Both the position numbers and the translations under genes were made by a program. Below the pieces are notes generated by a model. The model worked only from the letters and a program-made list of their open reading frames with translations. It did not search any database and was not told the origin of the DNA. Positions 16,253 through 24,623 of a DNA stretch of 46,495 nucleotides are shown piece after piece. The stretch is from NCBI GenBank assembly GCA_044221135.1, contig JBGAPT010000012.1, positions 1 through 46,495 of the forward strand, in the 5' to 3' direction. Origin of the DNA: UBA4722 sp044221135. GTDB lineage: Bacteria > Pseudomonadota > Gammaproteobacteria > DSM-16500. Numbering within the stretch: the stretch's first letter is position 1; every line of letters starts with the position of its first letter.

Positions 16253-16633
16253 ATGCGAACATTATACCTGCTTCTCTTCATTTACACAGGCTTGTTTTTA
16301 TCGGCTTGCAGTACCCTAGACAGCGATCACCCAACAACAAACATATCAAACCAACATGCTGCTATTAAATTAAAGAATCCTCTCATGGTTGCAGTCTATA
16401 CGGAAAAACAATCCCCTACCACGCCTTATACTATTCTAGGAAAAGCCATTATTTCTAAATACAATTCACGCGGAATCAAGCGACAAGAAGCGTGTATCCG
16501 TGATGCCATGCGTAATCTAGCTGCTACGATGGGTGGTGATGCAGTGATCAATTTAAATAAAGATGATAAAACAGTCACAGGAACTGTAATTGCTTATCAA
16601 AGTGAGAAAAATCAAAAACCTTCTTCTGCGTAG
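16253..16633 (+). CDS. Small lipoprotein
   Basis: The 126-residue product has a lipoprotein signal peptide with lipobox LSAC (Cys at residue 19). The mature domain runs about 35-115: LMVAVYTEKQSPTTPYTILGKAIISKYNSRGIKRQEACIRDAMRNLAATMGGDAVINL, ending with a strand VTGTVIAYQ. This alpha/beta layout, with a repeating GGDAVI block, resembles the YbjQ/DUF4156-type outer-membrane lipoproteins seen in Legionella relatives; I am unsure of the exact family. It converges on the channel gene, whose stop is six bases away. Confidence 0.75.
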   Translation: MRTLYLLLFIYTGLFLSACSTLDSDHPTTNISNQHAAIKLKNPLMVAVYTEKQSPTTPYTILGKAIISKYNSRGIKRQEACIRDAMRNLAATMGGDAVINLNKDDKTVTGTVIAYQSEKNQKPSSA

Positions 16634-16639
16634 AATGAG

Positions 16640-19636
16640 TTAAGATTTAACATGTATCTCATGATGCGGATAAGGCGGTTGTACTCCATGCTGCTTGAAA
16701 GCATCCCAAACTGTCATCAATACATCTGAACGTGCGCATACACGTGATTTGACTTGACGCAAATTAACATAATAACGCACTTCAAATTCGATAAAATTGC
16801 CCGCTAATTCTTTCAGAAAAACTTCAGGCGCTGGATCAGTTAATACATCTTTATGGCCAGCTAATACCTTATAAATTAATGCTTGCACATCATGCGGGTC
16901 ATCAAGACGATTCACATTGATTGTAACTACTGAACGAACAATATAATCTTTCGCAGTCCAGTTAATAAATGTTTTAGAAAAAATTTCTGTATTAGGTACA
17001 ACAAACTCCATGTGATCCCACGTACGAATAGTGACCGCACGACTACCAAGATGCATGACATCTCCCTCTTGACCATTAATGCTAACCATATCTCCCACCC
17101 GCAATGGGCGCTCAAATAATAATAAAAATCCGCAGGCAAAATTATTAACTAAATCACGCAAACCCAAACCCACTCCAAAAGCAAAAAAACCTGCAACAAC
17201 AGTCAATGCACGCAAATCAATACCCAACACGCGTAAGCCAATCAAGATACCAACCACGATCATGGTATATTGACTCAATATTGCAATACTATTACGAACG
17301 CCAAGATCTTTAGTGCGTGATAATAAAAATCGGTAAACAAATTCTCGCGTCCAACGTGCTGTCCAATACAATAAAGAAATAATAATAAATAACTCAAGCA
17401 CACTCAGGGGTGTAATACTTGTATTTAACATATCAAACAAGTGGTAATGCATCAGTCTATTTAAGTTTGAAACAACCAGCGATTGCCTGTCCCAGCCAAA
17501 CAAAAAGAAGAGCACAACCCACGCACCAAGAAATAGCACAATTCGTAATATTTTATCAATTGGCTTCAGAAATGCTTCTGTCCACAACCATCCATTTGTC
17601 ACATGACGGATGAGTACATGCGAAACATACTCCATGACTTCGCCTAGCAATCCTCTTATCAATAAGTAACCTGCGAGCACGATAAGAAAAACGCCTTCAT
17701 ACCAATACACTGAAAGCACAAAATTAATAAAGCCAAAAAATCCTATAGCAGAATTCACAAGTAAAACAAGTGGAACCAAGACAGTCAATAAGCGCACGAC
17801 CCGTCTCAAATACGTGCGTTGCTCATCAATATGCGGCAAAATCAGGCCCAAAAATACTTCCCGTGCCTTTAATAAAAAAACGGAGACAATAATTAAAAAA
17901 AGTAAAAATAATCTATAAAAGAAATTTTGCACTTCAAGTAATGGAAATTGATATAAAAAAACAGTTAAAGCTGTCACTGCACCACCGATTAATAGAGTCC
18001 ATTTCAATCGATAATATAAGCGCACATCATGACCCGCACGATCATGTACTGTCTCAACCAGGCAAAGTCTCGCTATCGTAATAGCTGCTCTGAAAAACAA
18101 CCACACCAGGCCAACATCAATAATAAAATTAAAACTTTGTAACGGGACAGTACAAAAAATAAAAAATAAAAAAATATTTCCAAGAACCGCAATATCCACT
18201 AGATTACGGTGTAACAACTTAATACTTAACCATTTAAGATTAATATGCCCAAGTGCATGATCCGGAATACTTAATAGCGCCTGCGCCGATAGGCGACTTA
18301 AAAAATAAAATAACCCAACCCACACTGCTTCAAATAAAAATAATAATGACCACCAAAGTAAACCCGCCGCATCCAACGACTTCAGCACCATCTGAGAAAG
18401 ATTTTTAACCATTTGCAACGTCAAAGAGGGAACTAATAAAATCTGGCTACATAAATCCAGCCACGTTTTTGCTCCAAATCCCAGAAACCCTTGGCGCGCT
18501 GATAATTCCTGCTTCATCGCCTGATCTAATGAAGCACGAAAAACAATCAATGTCTTATTTAAATGATCGACATTACCAATAGCTGTTTTATATTGACTCT
18601 CTAACTCAACAAGGCTCGAAAAGTAGGAAAGATCGGCAGATTTATCCTGCGTTTGAAATTGCTTTCGCTTTTCTAAAATAGAAATACGCGCTGCTAGCAA
18701 ACTATTAATACGAGCAAATTGTTTACTTAATGCTTGCGCCTGATCACTGACTTTATTTAATAACGTTCTAGACGTGCTGCGTGAAACTGAAACTTCCAGT
18801 TGTTGAATCTGATCTTGATAACGTGCAATCAGCATTTGCAAATACATGAAATTGACATTTTCATTTGCATAGAAAATCTGATTTTCTAATTTAGAATAAG
18901 CAAGTTTATTGGTTGATTTAGAACGATCAATTTGCGTAAGCTCTGCATAAAGCTTAGTTAAACGCTGCTGCCATGCAGCTTGTTGTTGCTGATAATCAAT
19001 TTCAGATTTTGCCTGTAGTTCCTTCAATTGCACCATTGTGCGTGACTTCAACAATGATTCTATGCGCGCATACTCTGCTTCATATAGCTGTAACATTTTT
19101 TCAGCGACTTTTTGCAGTTTTTGCAGATAATCCAGGTGTGATTTTTCGAGTTGCAGCAGTGTTTTTTGATAGGCAAGATGTGCCTGTAAACCATTTAAAT
19201 CAGGCACCGCATTGCGAACAATTTTCAATCCAAACACATTAAAAGCATTGAGTTTCTCTTCCAGTTCCTGAATATTTTTTTCAATCAAACTCAGCGTGTG
19301 TTGTGATTCAGTCAGCTCGATTTCTATGCCGTCCAAATTTGATTTAGCAGAATCAATATCTACTTTAGCCCAATCCAGCCATTGTTTATTGACATGATCT
19401 GCAGATAATAGGATGGCATGTTTATCAAGCTGTATTTGTAAATTGGCCAGCTCAGCTTTAGCTTGCGCATATCTATTTTTTGATAATTCGATTTGTTGAG
19501 TAACAACCCTGGTTTTATCCAGATTAACAGCATCATTATTGAGCTCATCACCTGCCTCGGCCCAAGCAAATGTTGTTAGGCAACAGAAGCAGAGAATGTA
19601 TATTAATAGCTTTAAGCTAAATAATCTTTTCTGCAT
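16640..19636 (-). CDS. MscK/MscM-like mechanosensitive channel (MscS superfamily)
   Basis: The 998-residue protein opens under membrane tension to release solutes. It has a signal peptide (residues 1-26, ending TFAWA), then about 360 residues of coiled-coil periplasmic domain rich in Leu, Gln, Ala and Lys. About ten hydrophobic helices follow (roughly 395-790), then the MscS pore and beta domain near 795-890: GFFAFGVGLGLRDLVNNFACGFLLLFERPLRVGDMV, then NGQEGDVMHLGSRAVTIRTWDH and VVPNTEIFSKTFINW. This is the MscK/YjeP layout. The start overlaps the last 20 bases of the transporter gene upstream, so the two are co-transcribed and translationally coupled. Confidence 0.92.
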   Translation of the reverse strand: MQKRLFSLKLLIYILCFCCLTTFAWAEAGDELNNDAVNLDKTRVVTQQIELSKNRYAQAKAELANLQIQLDKHAILLSADHVNKQWLDWAKVDIDSAKSNLDGIEIELTESQHTLSLIEKNIQELEEKLNAFNVFGLKIVRNAVPDLNGLQAHLAYQKTLLQLEKSHLDYLQKLQKVAEKMLQLYEAEYARIESLLKSRTMVQLKELQAKSEIDYQQQQAAWQQRLTKLYAELTQIDRSKSTNKLAYSKLENQIFYANENVNFMYLQMLIARYQDQIQQLEVSVSRSTSRTLLNKVSDQAQALSKQFARINSLLAARISILEKRKQFQTQDKSADLSYFSSLVELESQYKTAIGNVDHLNKTLIVFRASLDQAMKQELSARQGFLGFGAKTWLDLCSQILLVPSLTLQMVKNLSQMVLKSLDAAGLLWWSLLFLFEAVWVGLFYFLSRLSAQALLSIPDHALGHINLKWLSIKLLHRNLVDIAVLGNIFLFFIFCTVPLQSFNFIIDVGLVWLFFRAAITIARLCLVETVHDRAGHDVRLYYRLKWTLLIGGAVTALTVFLYQFPLLEVQNFFYRLFLLFLIIVSVFLLKAREVFLGLILPHIDEQRTYLRRVVRLLTVLVPLVLLVNSAIGFFGFINFVLSVYWYEGVFLIVLAGYLLIRGLLGEVMEYVSHVLIRHVTNGWLWTEAFLKPIDKILRIVLFLGAWVVLFFLFGWDRQSLVVSNLNRLMHYHLFDMLNTSITPLSVLELFIIISLLYWTARWTREFVYRFLLSRTKDLGVRNSIAILSQYTMIVVGILIGLRVLGIDLRALTVVAGFFAFGVGLGLRDLVNNFACGFLLLFERPLRVGDMVSINGQEGDVMHLGSRAVTIRTWDHMEFVVPNTEIFSKTFINWTAKDYIVRSVVTINVNRLDDPHDVQALIYKVLAGHKDVLTDPAPEVFLKELAGNFIEFEVRYYVNLRQVKSRVCARSDVLMTVWDAFKQHGVQPPYPHHEIHVKS

Positions 19637-20849
19637 TGAACCTCACTTTATTGCGTAATGCGAACAGTAACAAGATGCCAGGGAATGAAAAAACGAATGA
19701 CCAGGCAAAATAACTCACCCAGCCAAAATGCAAGACCATTAACCCAGCCAGCGGGCCTATAAAGACACGACCGATCGCAGCTATTCCAGATAAGCATGCA
19801 AACTGCGTTGCCGTATAATGATGATCACAAAGAGCCATCAAAAAAGCAACAAAAGCAGCTGTTCCCATACCGCTACAAAATGCTTCAATAAAAATGGAGG
19901 AAGCCAGAATGCTATAATTTTTCCCTGCGATCGCTAAAAACATAAACATTAAGTTGGAAAATGCCTGGAGCAAACCAAACAAAAGCAATGCACGGAATAA
20001 ACTCATGCGTGTCAGTAATGCACCGCCTGTAAAACCACCCAAAACAGTTGCGAATAAACCAAATGTTTTAAATGTTAACCCCACTGTCGTTAAAGAAAAA
20101 CCGACTCCTTTTAATAAAAAATTACTCATTAACGCCAAAGCAAATGCATCGCCAAACTTATACAATAAAACAAACAAAAAGATAAGAATAACTCTATCAC
20201 GCGTCAGTAAATTCAATATAGACTTGAATACCGCATCCACTAATGTTTTAGGCGCTGGAAGGGCATCAGAAATTTCAGGTGAAAAATAAGTAGAAATAAT
20301 GGAAAGACCCATTAAAACAGCCATGATTTCATACGTAATACGCCAGCCAAAATGGTCTGCAAATACTAGCGCTAATGCACCGGAAACCAACATAGCCATA
20401 CGATAAGAAAAAATATACGCCGCTGTTCCTAACCCCCGTTCATCCGGCAATAAAATATCAGTTCTATAGGCATCGATTGCAATATCTTGTGAAGCAGATA
20501 AAAAAGCGATTGCCAAAGCCAAACCACCGATCAAACCCGGTTGCATCGCAGGATTCATCTGCGCCAATGCAAACAGGGTGATACACAACCCCAACTGGGT
20601 AATGAGTATCCAGCCTCGACGCCTGCCCCACAGCGGTGGAATAAACCGATCTAATAAGGGTGCCCAAAACACTTTAAAAACATAAGGAAAGCCTATCAAA
20701 GACAATACGCCAATCGTTAACACATCAACCCCTGCTTGTGTAAACCAGGCTTGCAAAGTAGCACCCGTCAGAGCGAGCGGTAACCCCGAAGAAAATCCCA
20801 GTAAAAGTACGGCTAAAATACTACGATCTTTGATGTAATGTGAAAACAT
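19617..20849 (-). CDS. AmpG-like MFS permease
   Basis: The 410-residue protein has twelve predicted membrane helices. Its opening, LLLGFSSGLPLALTGATLQAWFTQAGVDVLTIGVLSLIGFPYVFKVFWAPLLDR, is the hallmark of AmpG. AmpG imports GlcNAc-anhydroMurNAc peptides for wall recycling and so affects beta-lactamase induction. Other markers are GRRRGWILITQ and SASQDIAIDAYRTDIL. The length suits short AmpG forms. The downstream channel gene overlaps its end; linking muropeptide uptake to a turgor channel is plausible but inferred. The Legionellales have several AmpG-like paralogues that carry other substrates, so exact specificity is uncertain. Confidence 0.88.
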   Translation of the reverse strand: MFSHYIKDRSILAVLLLGFSSGLPLALTGATLQAWFTQAGVDVLTIGVLSLIGFPYVFKVFWAPLLDRFIPPLWGRRRGWILITQLGLCITLFALAQMNPAMQPGLIGGLALAIAFLSASQDIAIDAYRTDILLPDERGLGTAAYIFSYRMAMLVSGALALVFADHFGWRITYEIMAVLMGLSIISTYFSPEISDALPAPKTLVDAVFKSILNLLTRDRVILIFLFVLLYKFGDAFALALMSNFLLKGVGFSLTTVGLTFKTFGLFATVLGGFTGGALLTRMSLFRALLLFGLLQAFSNLMFMFLAIAGKNYSILASSIFIEAFCSGMGTAAFVAFLMALCDHHYTATQFACLSGIAAIGRVFIGPLAGLMVLHFGWVSYFAWSFVFSFPGILLLFALRNKVRFNAEKII

Positions 20850-20993
20850 GGTTACTCCTATTTCTATCGTTATGATCTCTGTAAGTGTATGCTTATACTT
20901 AGCTTAAAAAGATAAAAAACCAGCGCGATTTTATCATTTTGCTATTAAAAGAGATAGCTATATTCCGCATTCAGCACTGATCTCATCGTGCGC

Positions 20994-21007
20994 GTGCCCG
21001 CGCGCGT
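20994..21007 (+). repeat. GC-rich short repeat GTGCCCGCGCGCGT
   Basis: This 14-base sequence occurs again, inverted, at 41618-41631, and a partial version (GCGTGCCCGTCTTTT) lies at 42396-42410. All three are followed within a few bases by TCTTTT in the same sense. They stand out strongly from the AT-rich surroundings. The rest of the 20850-21136 gap holds only divergent promoters. Confidence 0.6.
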
Positions 21008-21136
21008 CTTTTATAAAACCTTAGCTATTTTATTAATCCCAACCCAGCTTTTATTGCAGTTTTAGCATATTACACGTAAAATGCTCGCCTAATTTATTAA
21101 TAACCTTTTATAGTAGCTAAGCAAAGAGATGTTGTT

Positions 21137-22027
21137 ATGTGCTCATCATCCCGCAAGATCTTAGAAGCATCACAAGCGCTCGCATCAGACTGTGACCAAG
21201 CAGCAACCTATACTGTCCTTGGAGCCACTGTAGTAAATACCGCAGCCACTACTGCTCTCACAGCGAATGCAGTAACAACCGTGTCAACCGCTGCAACACT
21301 TGCAGGATGCGCCACGACCACTGCTCACATCATGCCTGGAGCAGGCATTGTCATAGGGGTCAGTAAAATCTGGTTGGGTATAACAGAAATTATTAATTAT
21401 TGGATGCCGGCAGAATCATCAAGCTCTATAGAAGACAGCTATACGAGAGACTTTGCTCTGATTATTGGTTCAGGGCTACCAGATGAGGAGAGCATCGAAA
21501 CACAAGTACCTATGCTTACAGAAAAGCAACCACAATTAAGCAACGGCATATGGACCACATTGAGTGGCGTGCCAGTCCTTCTCGGTAGTGTCGCAGCAGT
21601 AATGCAGGCTGGCTTCCTTCCGGTGGCATTCACAGGCGCTGCTGTTACGGCTTTCATGGATCTTCTCGCTCAGCAGAAAGAGCTCGCTCAGCTTCGCCGT
21701 GATCCTAACATACTAAGTAAAGACACTGATAAACAACTCAAACAAATACGAAAAAAAGAAATATCAATGGCACTTAAAAGCATAGAAATTTTAGGCTGGA
21801 TCTTGCTAGCGACCGGTCATCCTGTGGGAGGACTTTTGGTAGTCGCTTCTCTTTTATACAAAGTATCTGTAGAAGGTACGCTGACAAAAGACCTATTCAA
21901 TCATGGAGCTGCTCTTGCGAAATCGATTAAAAATGGACTTTGTTTCTTCTGCTGTCCCTCATCAAACTCGCAAACAGAAAAACATTCTCCCACCACTCTC
22001 CCCTTCCATTTCTCACCATTACAGTGA
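21137..22027 (+). CDS. Multi-pass membrane-associated protein, unknown
   Basis: The 296-residue protein starts with a polar segment and then a long Ala/Thr-rich stretch (AATYTVLGATVVNTAATTALTANAVTTVS...). Hydrophobic helices follow at about 68-92, 140-170, 212-235 and 235-250, with a charged, helical region between (QQKELAQLRRDPNILSKDTDKQLKQIRKKE). The tail contains CFFCCPSS, a cysteine cluster that could be acylated or bind metal. There is no cleavable signal peptide. I recognise no family. Paired helical hairpins with flexible ends resemble many Legionellales membrane-targeting effectors, which is a weak structural analogy only. Confidence 0.6.
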   Translation: MCSSSRKILEASQALASDCDQAATYTVLGATVVNTAATTALTANAVTTVSTAATLAGCATTTAHIMPGAGIVIGVSKIWLGITEIINYWMPAESSSSIEDSYTRDFALIIGSGLPDEESIETQVPMLTEKQPQLSNGIWTTLSGVPVLLGSVAAVMQAGFLPVAFTGAAVTAFMDLLAQQKELAQLRRDPNILSKDTDKQLKQIRKKEISMALKSIEILGWILLATGHPVGGLLVVASLLYKVSVEGTLTKDLFNHGAALAKSIKNGLCFFCCPSSNSQTEKHSPTTLPFHFSPLQ

Positions 22028-22193
22028 GTTCTTTGAAGGGAGAAGCACCACGAAAAGATCACTCGAATTTCAACTGATCCTTCACTTCATTCAAAATAGA
22101 CACCTCTCATCAAATCTTTCAGAAAAAACCTTCTTTCTTCAAGCATCCATGTTATAGTTATAAAATCTTACAGTTGTTAGTCATGCCCATCCT

Positions 22194-22970
22194 ATGACAG
22201 ACCCTAACCAGACCATTTTATATGAACAACCTCTCAATGAACTCATTAGGGTTTGTTTGCGTCTTGAACAATTGTTTCACCAGATTGACCATCAAATGAA
22301 GGGATCATCCATTTTACATGCCCGTAATACTGTCACGTTAATTATCAATTTATTACAACTACTGGATCGACCTGACTTAAAAGCAAAACTGGCTAAAGAA
22401 CTCAGCCATCAAATGTCGCTCTTGATACGATTACAAGATTCCCCTCAAATCGATCAGACAGTATTACTCGCTACGCTTAAACAATTAGACGACCTCTCTC
22501 GTTGTTTTATTGACAGCAGTAAAAAAATTGGGCAGCCTTTGCGTGAAATTGAATTGCTTAATAACTTGCGCTTACATTTAGCCAGTCCAGGTGGCGGCTG
22601 TAGCTTTGATATTCCTATTTATCATTATTGGTTACAGCAGCCTGCCAATATCCGACAAGACATGCTCTTTTCATGGTTAAGCGAATTTGAAACGATTCGT
22701 ATTGCCTCTTCTCTTATTTTAAAATTGATACGAGAAGGCTCAAAACATCAGCAAAAAACGGCAGATCATGGTTTTTATCAAGAGTTGTTAGATCCGCAGA
22801 TCAATTTACGCTTAATACGTGTTAGCATTCCGTATACCGTGCCTGCTTACCCTGAAATTAGTATTGGGCGTCATTTCTTAAGTGTCCGGTTTTTTGCACC
22901 TTCGATAGACGAGCGGCCAACGCAATATCTACAACACTTGCCGTTTTGGTTAACGCATTGTAATTCTTGA
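22194..22970 (+). CDS. zapD: Cell-division protein ZapD
   Basis: ZapD crosslinks FtsZ filaments and stabilises the division ring. The 258-residue sequence matches the family along its length: ILYEQPLNELIRVCLRLEQLF, HARNTVTLIINLLQLLDRPDLKAKL, LLNNLRLHLASPGGGCSFDIPIYHYWL, LILKLIREGSK and the closing HFLSVRFF. The ATG lacks a strong ribosome site. It is followed 11 bases later by yacG, the usual gammaproteobacterial order (coaE is absent here). Confidence 0.95.
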   Translation: MTDPNQTILYEQPLNELIRVCLRLEQLFHQIDHQMKGSSILHARNTVTLIINLLQLLDRPDLKAKLAKELSHQMSLLIRLQDSPQIDQTVLLATLKQLDDLSRCFIDSSKKIGQPLREIELLNNLRLHLASPGGGCSFDIPIYHYWLQQPANIRQDMLFSWLSEFETIRIASSLILKLIREGSKHQQKTADHGFYQELLDPQINLRLIRVSIPYTVPAYPEISIGRHFLSVRFFAPSIDERPTQYLQHLPFWLTHCNS

Positions 22971-22981
22971 GATGAATACAC

Positions 22982-23194
22982 ATGGCTATTAAAAAAAGCA
23001 GTATAGGCTGTCCTTCCTGTGGCAAGAAAGGAACGTGGACACCTGAAAATAAAGAGAAGCCTTTTTGCTCGTCACGTTGTAAATGGGTGGATTTAGGGAA
23101 CTGGGCAAGTGAACAACATCGGATTCCTGGGGCGCCGGTGGTGGTGGAAGATACTATTCCAAGTGATAAGTTAGATAATGAAGAAGAAAAGTAA
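22982..23194 (+). CDS. yacG: DNA gyrase inhibitor YacG
   Basis: The 70-residue zinc protein has the four ligands Cys10, Cys13, Cys29 and Cys33 (CPSCGKKG ... PFCSSRCKWVDLGNWASE). The WVDLG-W block is the family signature. YacG binds GyrB and blocks gyrase from binding DNA. The acidic C-terminus (DKLDNEEEK) is normal. It follows zapD in a probable two-gene operon and ends at a repeat element. Confidence 0.95.
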   Translation: MAIKKSSIGCPSCGKKGTWTPENKEKPFCSSRCKWVDLGNWASEQHRIPGAPVVVEDTIPSDKLDNEEEK

Positions 23195-23215
23195 CTACTC
23201 ACTCATGCCATCTCC

Positions 23216-23492
23216 GCTCCCCTTGTGTCATTCCCGCTTCTTCGTGTCATCCCCGCTTCTTCGTGTCATCCCCGCTCCCTTCGTGTCATCCCCGCGAAGG
23301 CGGGGACCCATCTTGTAAATGCCACGAAACGATAATGAGCGCACTTGAAATTGAATTATCGAGCAATAAAGTAATTAAAGAGACAAGTCATGATGGGTCC
23401 CCGCCTTCGCGGGGATGACACGAAGAAGCGGGGATGACACGAGAAGAGCGGGGATGACACAGGGATGATACGAGAGGAGCGGGGATGACATA
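23216..23492. mobile_element. Palindromic REP-like/MITE element, copy 2, with tandem arm units
   Basis: The central part (about 23282-23425) has arms reading GTCATCCCCGCGAAGGCGGG and GACCCATC in inverted orientation, around a core containing GAAATTGAATTATC and AGAGACAAGTCATGATGGG. Outside each arm the unit TTCGTGTCATCCCCGCTTC is repeated three or four times, in mirror-image orientation on the two sides. The element fills the yacG-rmuC gap. No open frame. Confidence 0.85.
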
Positions 23493-23535
23493 ATGATAGA
23501 ATATATTTGTTAATCACTTATAAAAAAGGATAATC

Positions 23536-24597
23536 ATGCTAACTGCTATTTTTCTCATCGCAATTCTAGTCGGCGTCATCGGCGTCTTACTTTTAGCGAT
23601 CAAAATATTACAAGACACTTTACAAAAAGGGATACAAGAAACACGCATACAAGTTAAAGAGGCGCTCACTCATTACTCTGAAGACCTGGGGAAGCGCGTT
23701 GACTCCCTCACTGCAACCACCGATTTGCGTTTGAAAGAAATTAACAACCAAGTTGAAAAACGTTTAGCTGAAGGATTTGAAAAAACAACTGAAACATTTG
23801 GCAATGTCATAAAACGTCTTGCACTCATCGATGCTGCACAGAAAAAAATTACTGAGCTTTCAAGCAGTGTCATGAGCTTGCAAGAAATTTTAAGTGATAA
23901 ACGTTCACGCGGCACTTTTGGTGAAGTGCAATTATCGGGTTTAATTCGTAATGTTATCCCTGAGCAACATTTTTCATTTCAACACACTTTAAGTAATGGC
24001 AAACGAGCTGATTGTATTCTATTACTGCCAGAACCTACTGGAAATATTGCTATCGATGCAAAATTTCCACTCGAAAATTTTCGTTTATTAATGGATTCTA
24101 CTTTAGGAGATGCGGATAAGCGTCAAATAGAACAACAATTTAAAATCGATATCCGTAAACATATTCAAGATATTGCTGAAAAATATATTATCCCTGGCGA
24201 AACAGCGGATGGCGCTGTGATGTTCATCCCTGCTGAAGCTGTATTTGCTGAAATTCATGCCCATTATCCTGAACTGGTTGAAACAGCTCACCGTGCCAAA
24301 GTCTGGTTAGTCTCACCAACTACGATGATGGCCATTTTAACCACCGCCCGTGCTGTTTTAAAAGACGCTGCCACACGTCAACAAGTCCACATTATTCAAA
24401 AACATTTACACCTGCTCGCTGTGGACTTTGACCGTTTTCAAAAACGCATGGATAATTTGGCTCGTCATATTGCACAAGCGCATACCGATGTTGAACAAGT
24501 GCATACCTCCGCTAAAAAAATTACAGAACGTTTCGGACAAATTGAACAAGTAGAGCTGGCATTGAGCTCTATCCCTTTGCCAGAAGAAATATCGTAA
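23536..24597 (+). CDS. rmuC: RmuC-family recombination-limiting nuclease-like protein
   Basis: The 353-residue protein has an N-terminal membrane helix (MLTAIFLIAILVGVIGVLLLAIKIL), a coiled-coil segment (to about 120) and a PDDEXK-like RmuC domain: LSDKRSRGTFGEVQLSGLIRNV, CILLLPEPTGNIAIDAKFPLENF, DGAVMFIPAEAVFAEIHAHYPELVETAHRAKVWLVSPTTMMAIL. The Asp-x-Lys core is in IDAKFP. It is shorter than E. coli RmuC (475 residues) mainly in the coiled coil and tail. Its stop codon is supplied by the GTAA tip of an IS66-like MITE scar; without it, a TAG would end the protein after the same last residue. Confidence 0.92.
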   Translation: MLTAIFLIAILVGVIGVLLLAIKILQDTLQKGIQETRIQVKEALTHYSEDLGKRVDSLTATTDLRLKEINNQVEKRLAEGFEKTTETFGNVIKRLALIDAAQKKITELSSSVMSLQEILSDKRSRGTFGEVQLSGLIRNVIPEQHFSFQHTLSNGKRADCILLLPEPTGNIAIDAKFPLENFRLLMDSTLGDADKRQIEQQFKIDIRKHIQDIAEKYIIPGETADGAVMFIPAEAVFAEIHAHYPELVETAHRAKVWLVSPTTMMAILTTARAVLKDAATRQQVHIIQKHLHLLAVDFDRFQKRMDNLARHIAQAHTDVEQVHTSAKKITERFGQIEQVELALSSIPLPEEIS

Positions 24598-24618
24598 GCG
24601 TTCAGGGTACGAAATATC
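24586..24618 (+). mobile_element. 17-bp IS66-like MITE scar with 8-bp duplication at the rmuC stop
   Basis: GTAAGCGTTCAGGGTAC (24594-24610) is identical to the tip of the MITE at 46356-46372. It is bounded on each side by GAAATATC (24586-24593 and 24611-24618), a perfect 8-bp direct repeat. The rest of the MITE is missing. Confidence 0.8.
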
Positions 24619-24623
24619 ATAGC

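Noticed and set aside
23216..23492. Tandem 19-20-bp units considered as a CRISPR array
   Set aside because: The spacers are only a few bases, the units are arranged as mirror images and no cas gene is present.
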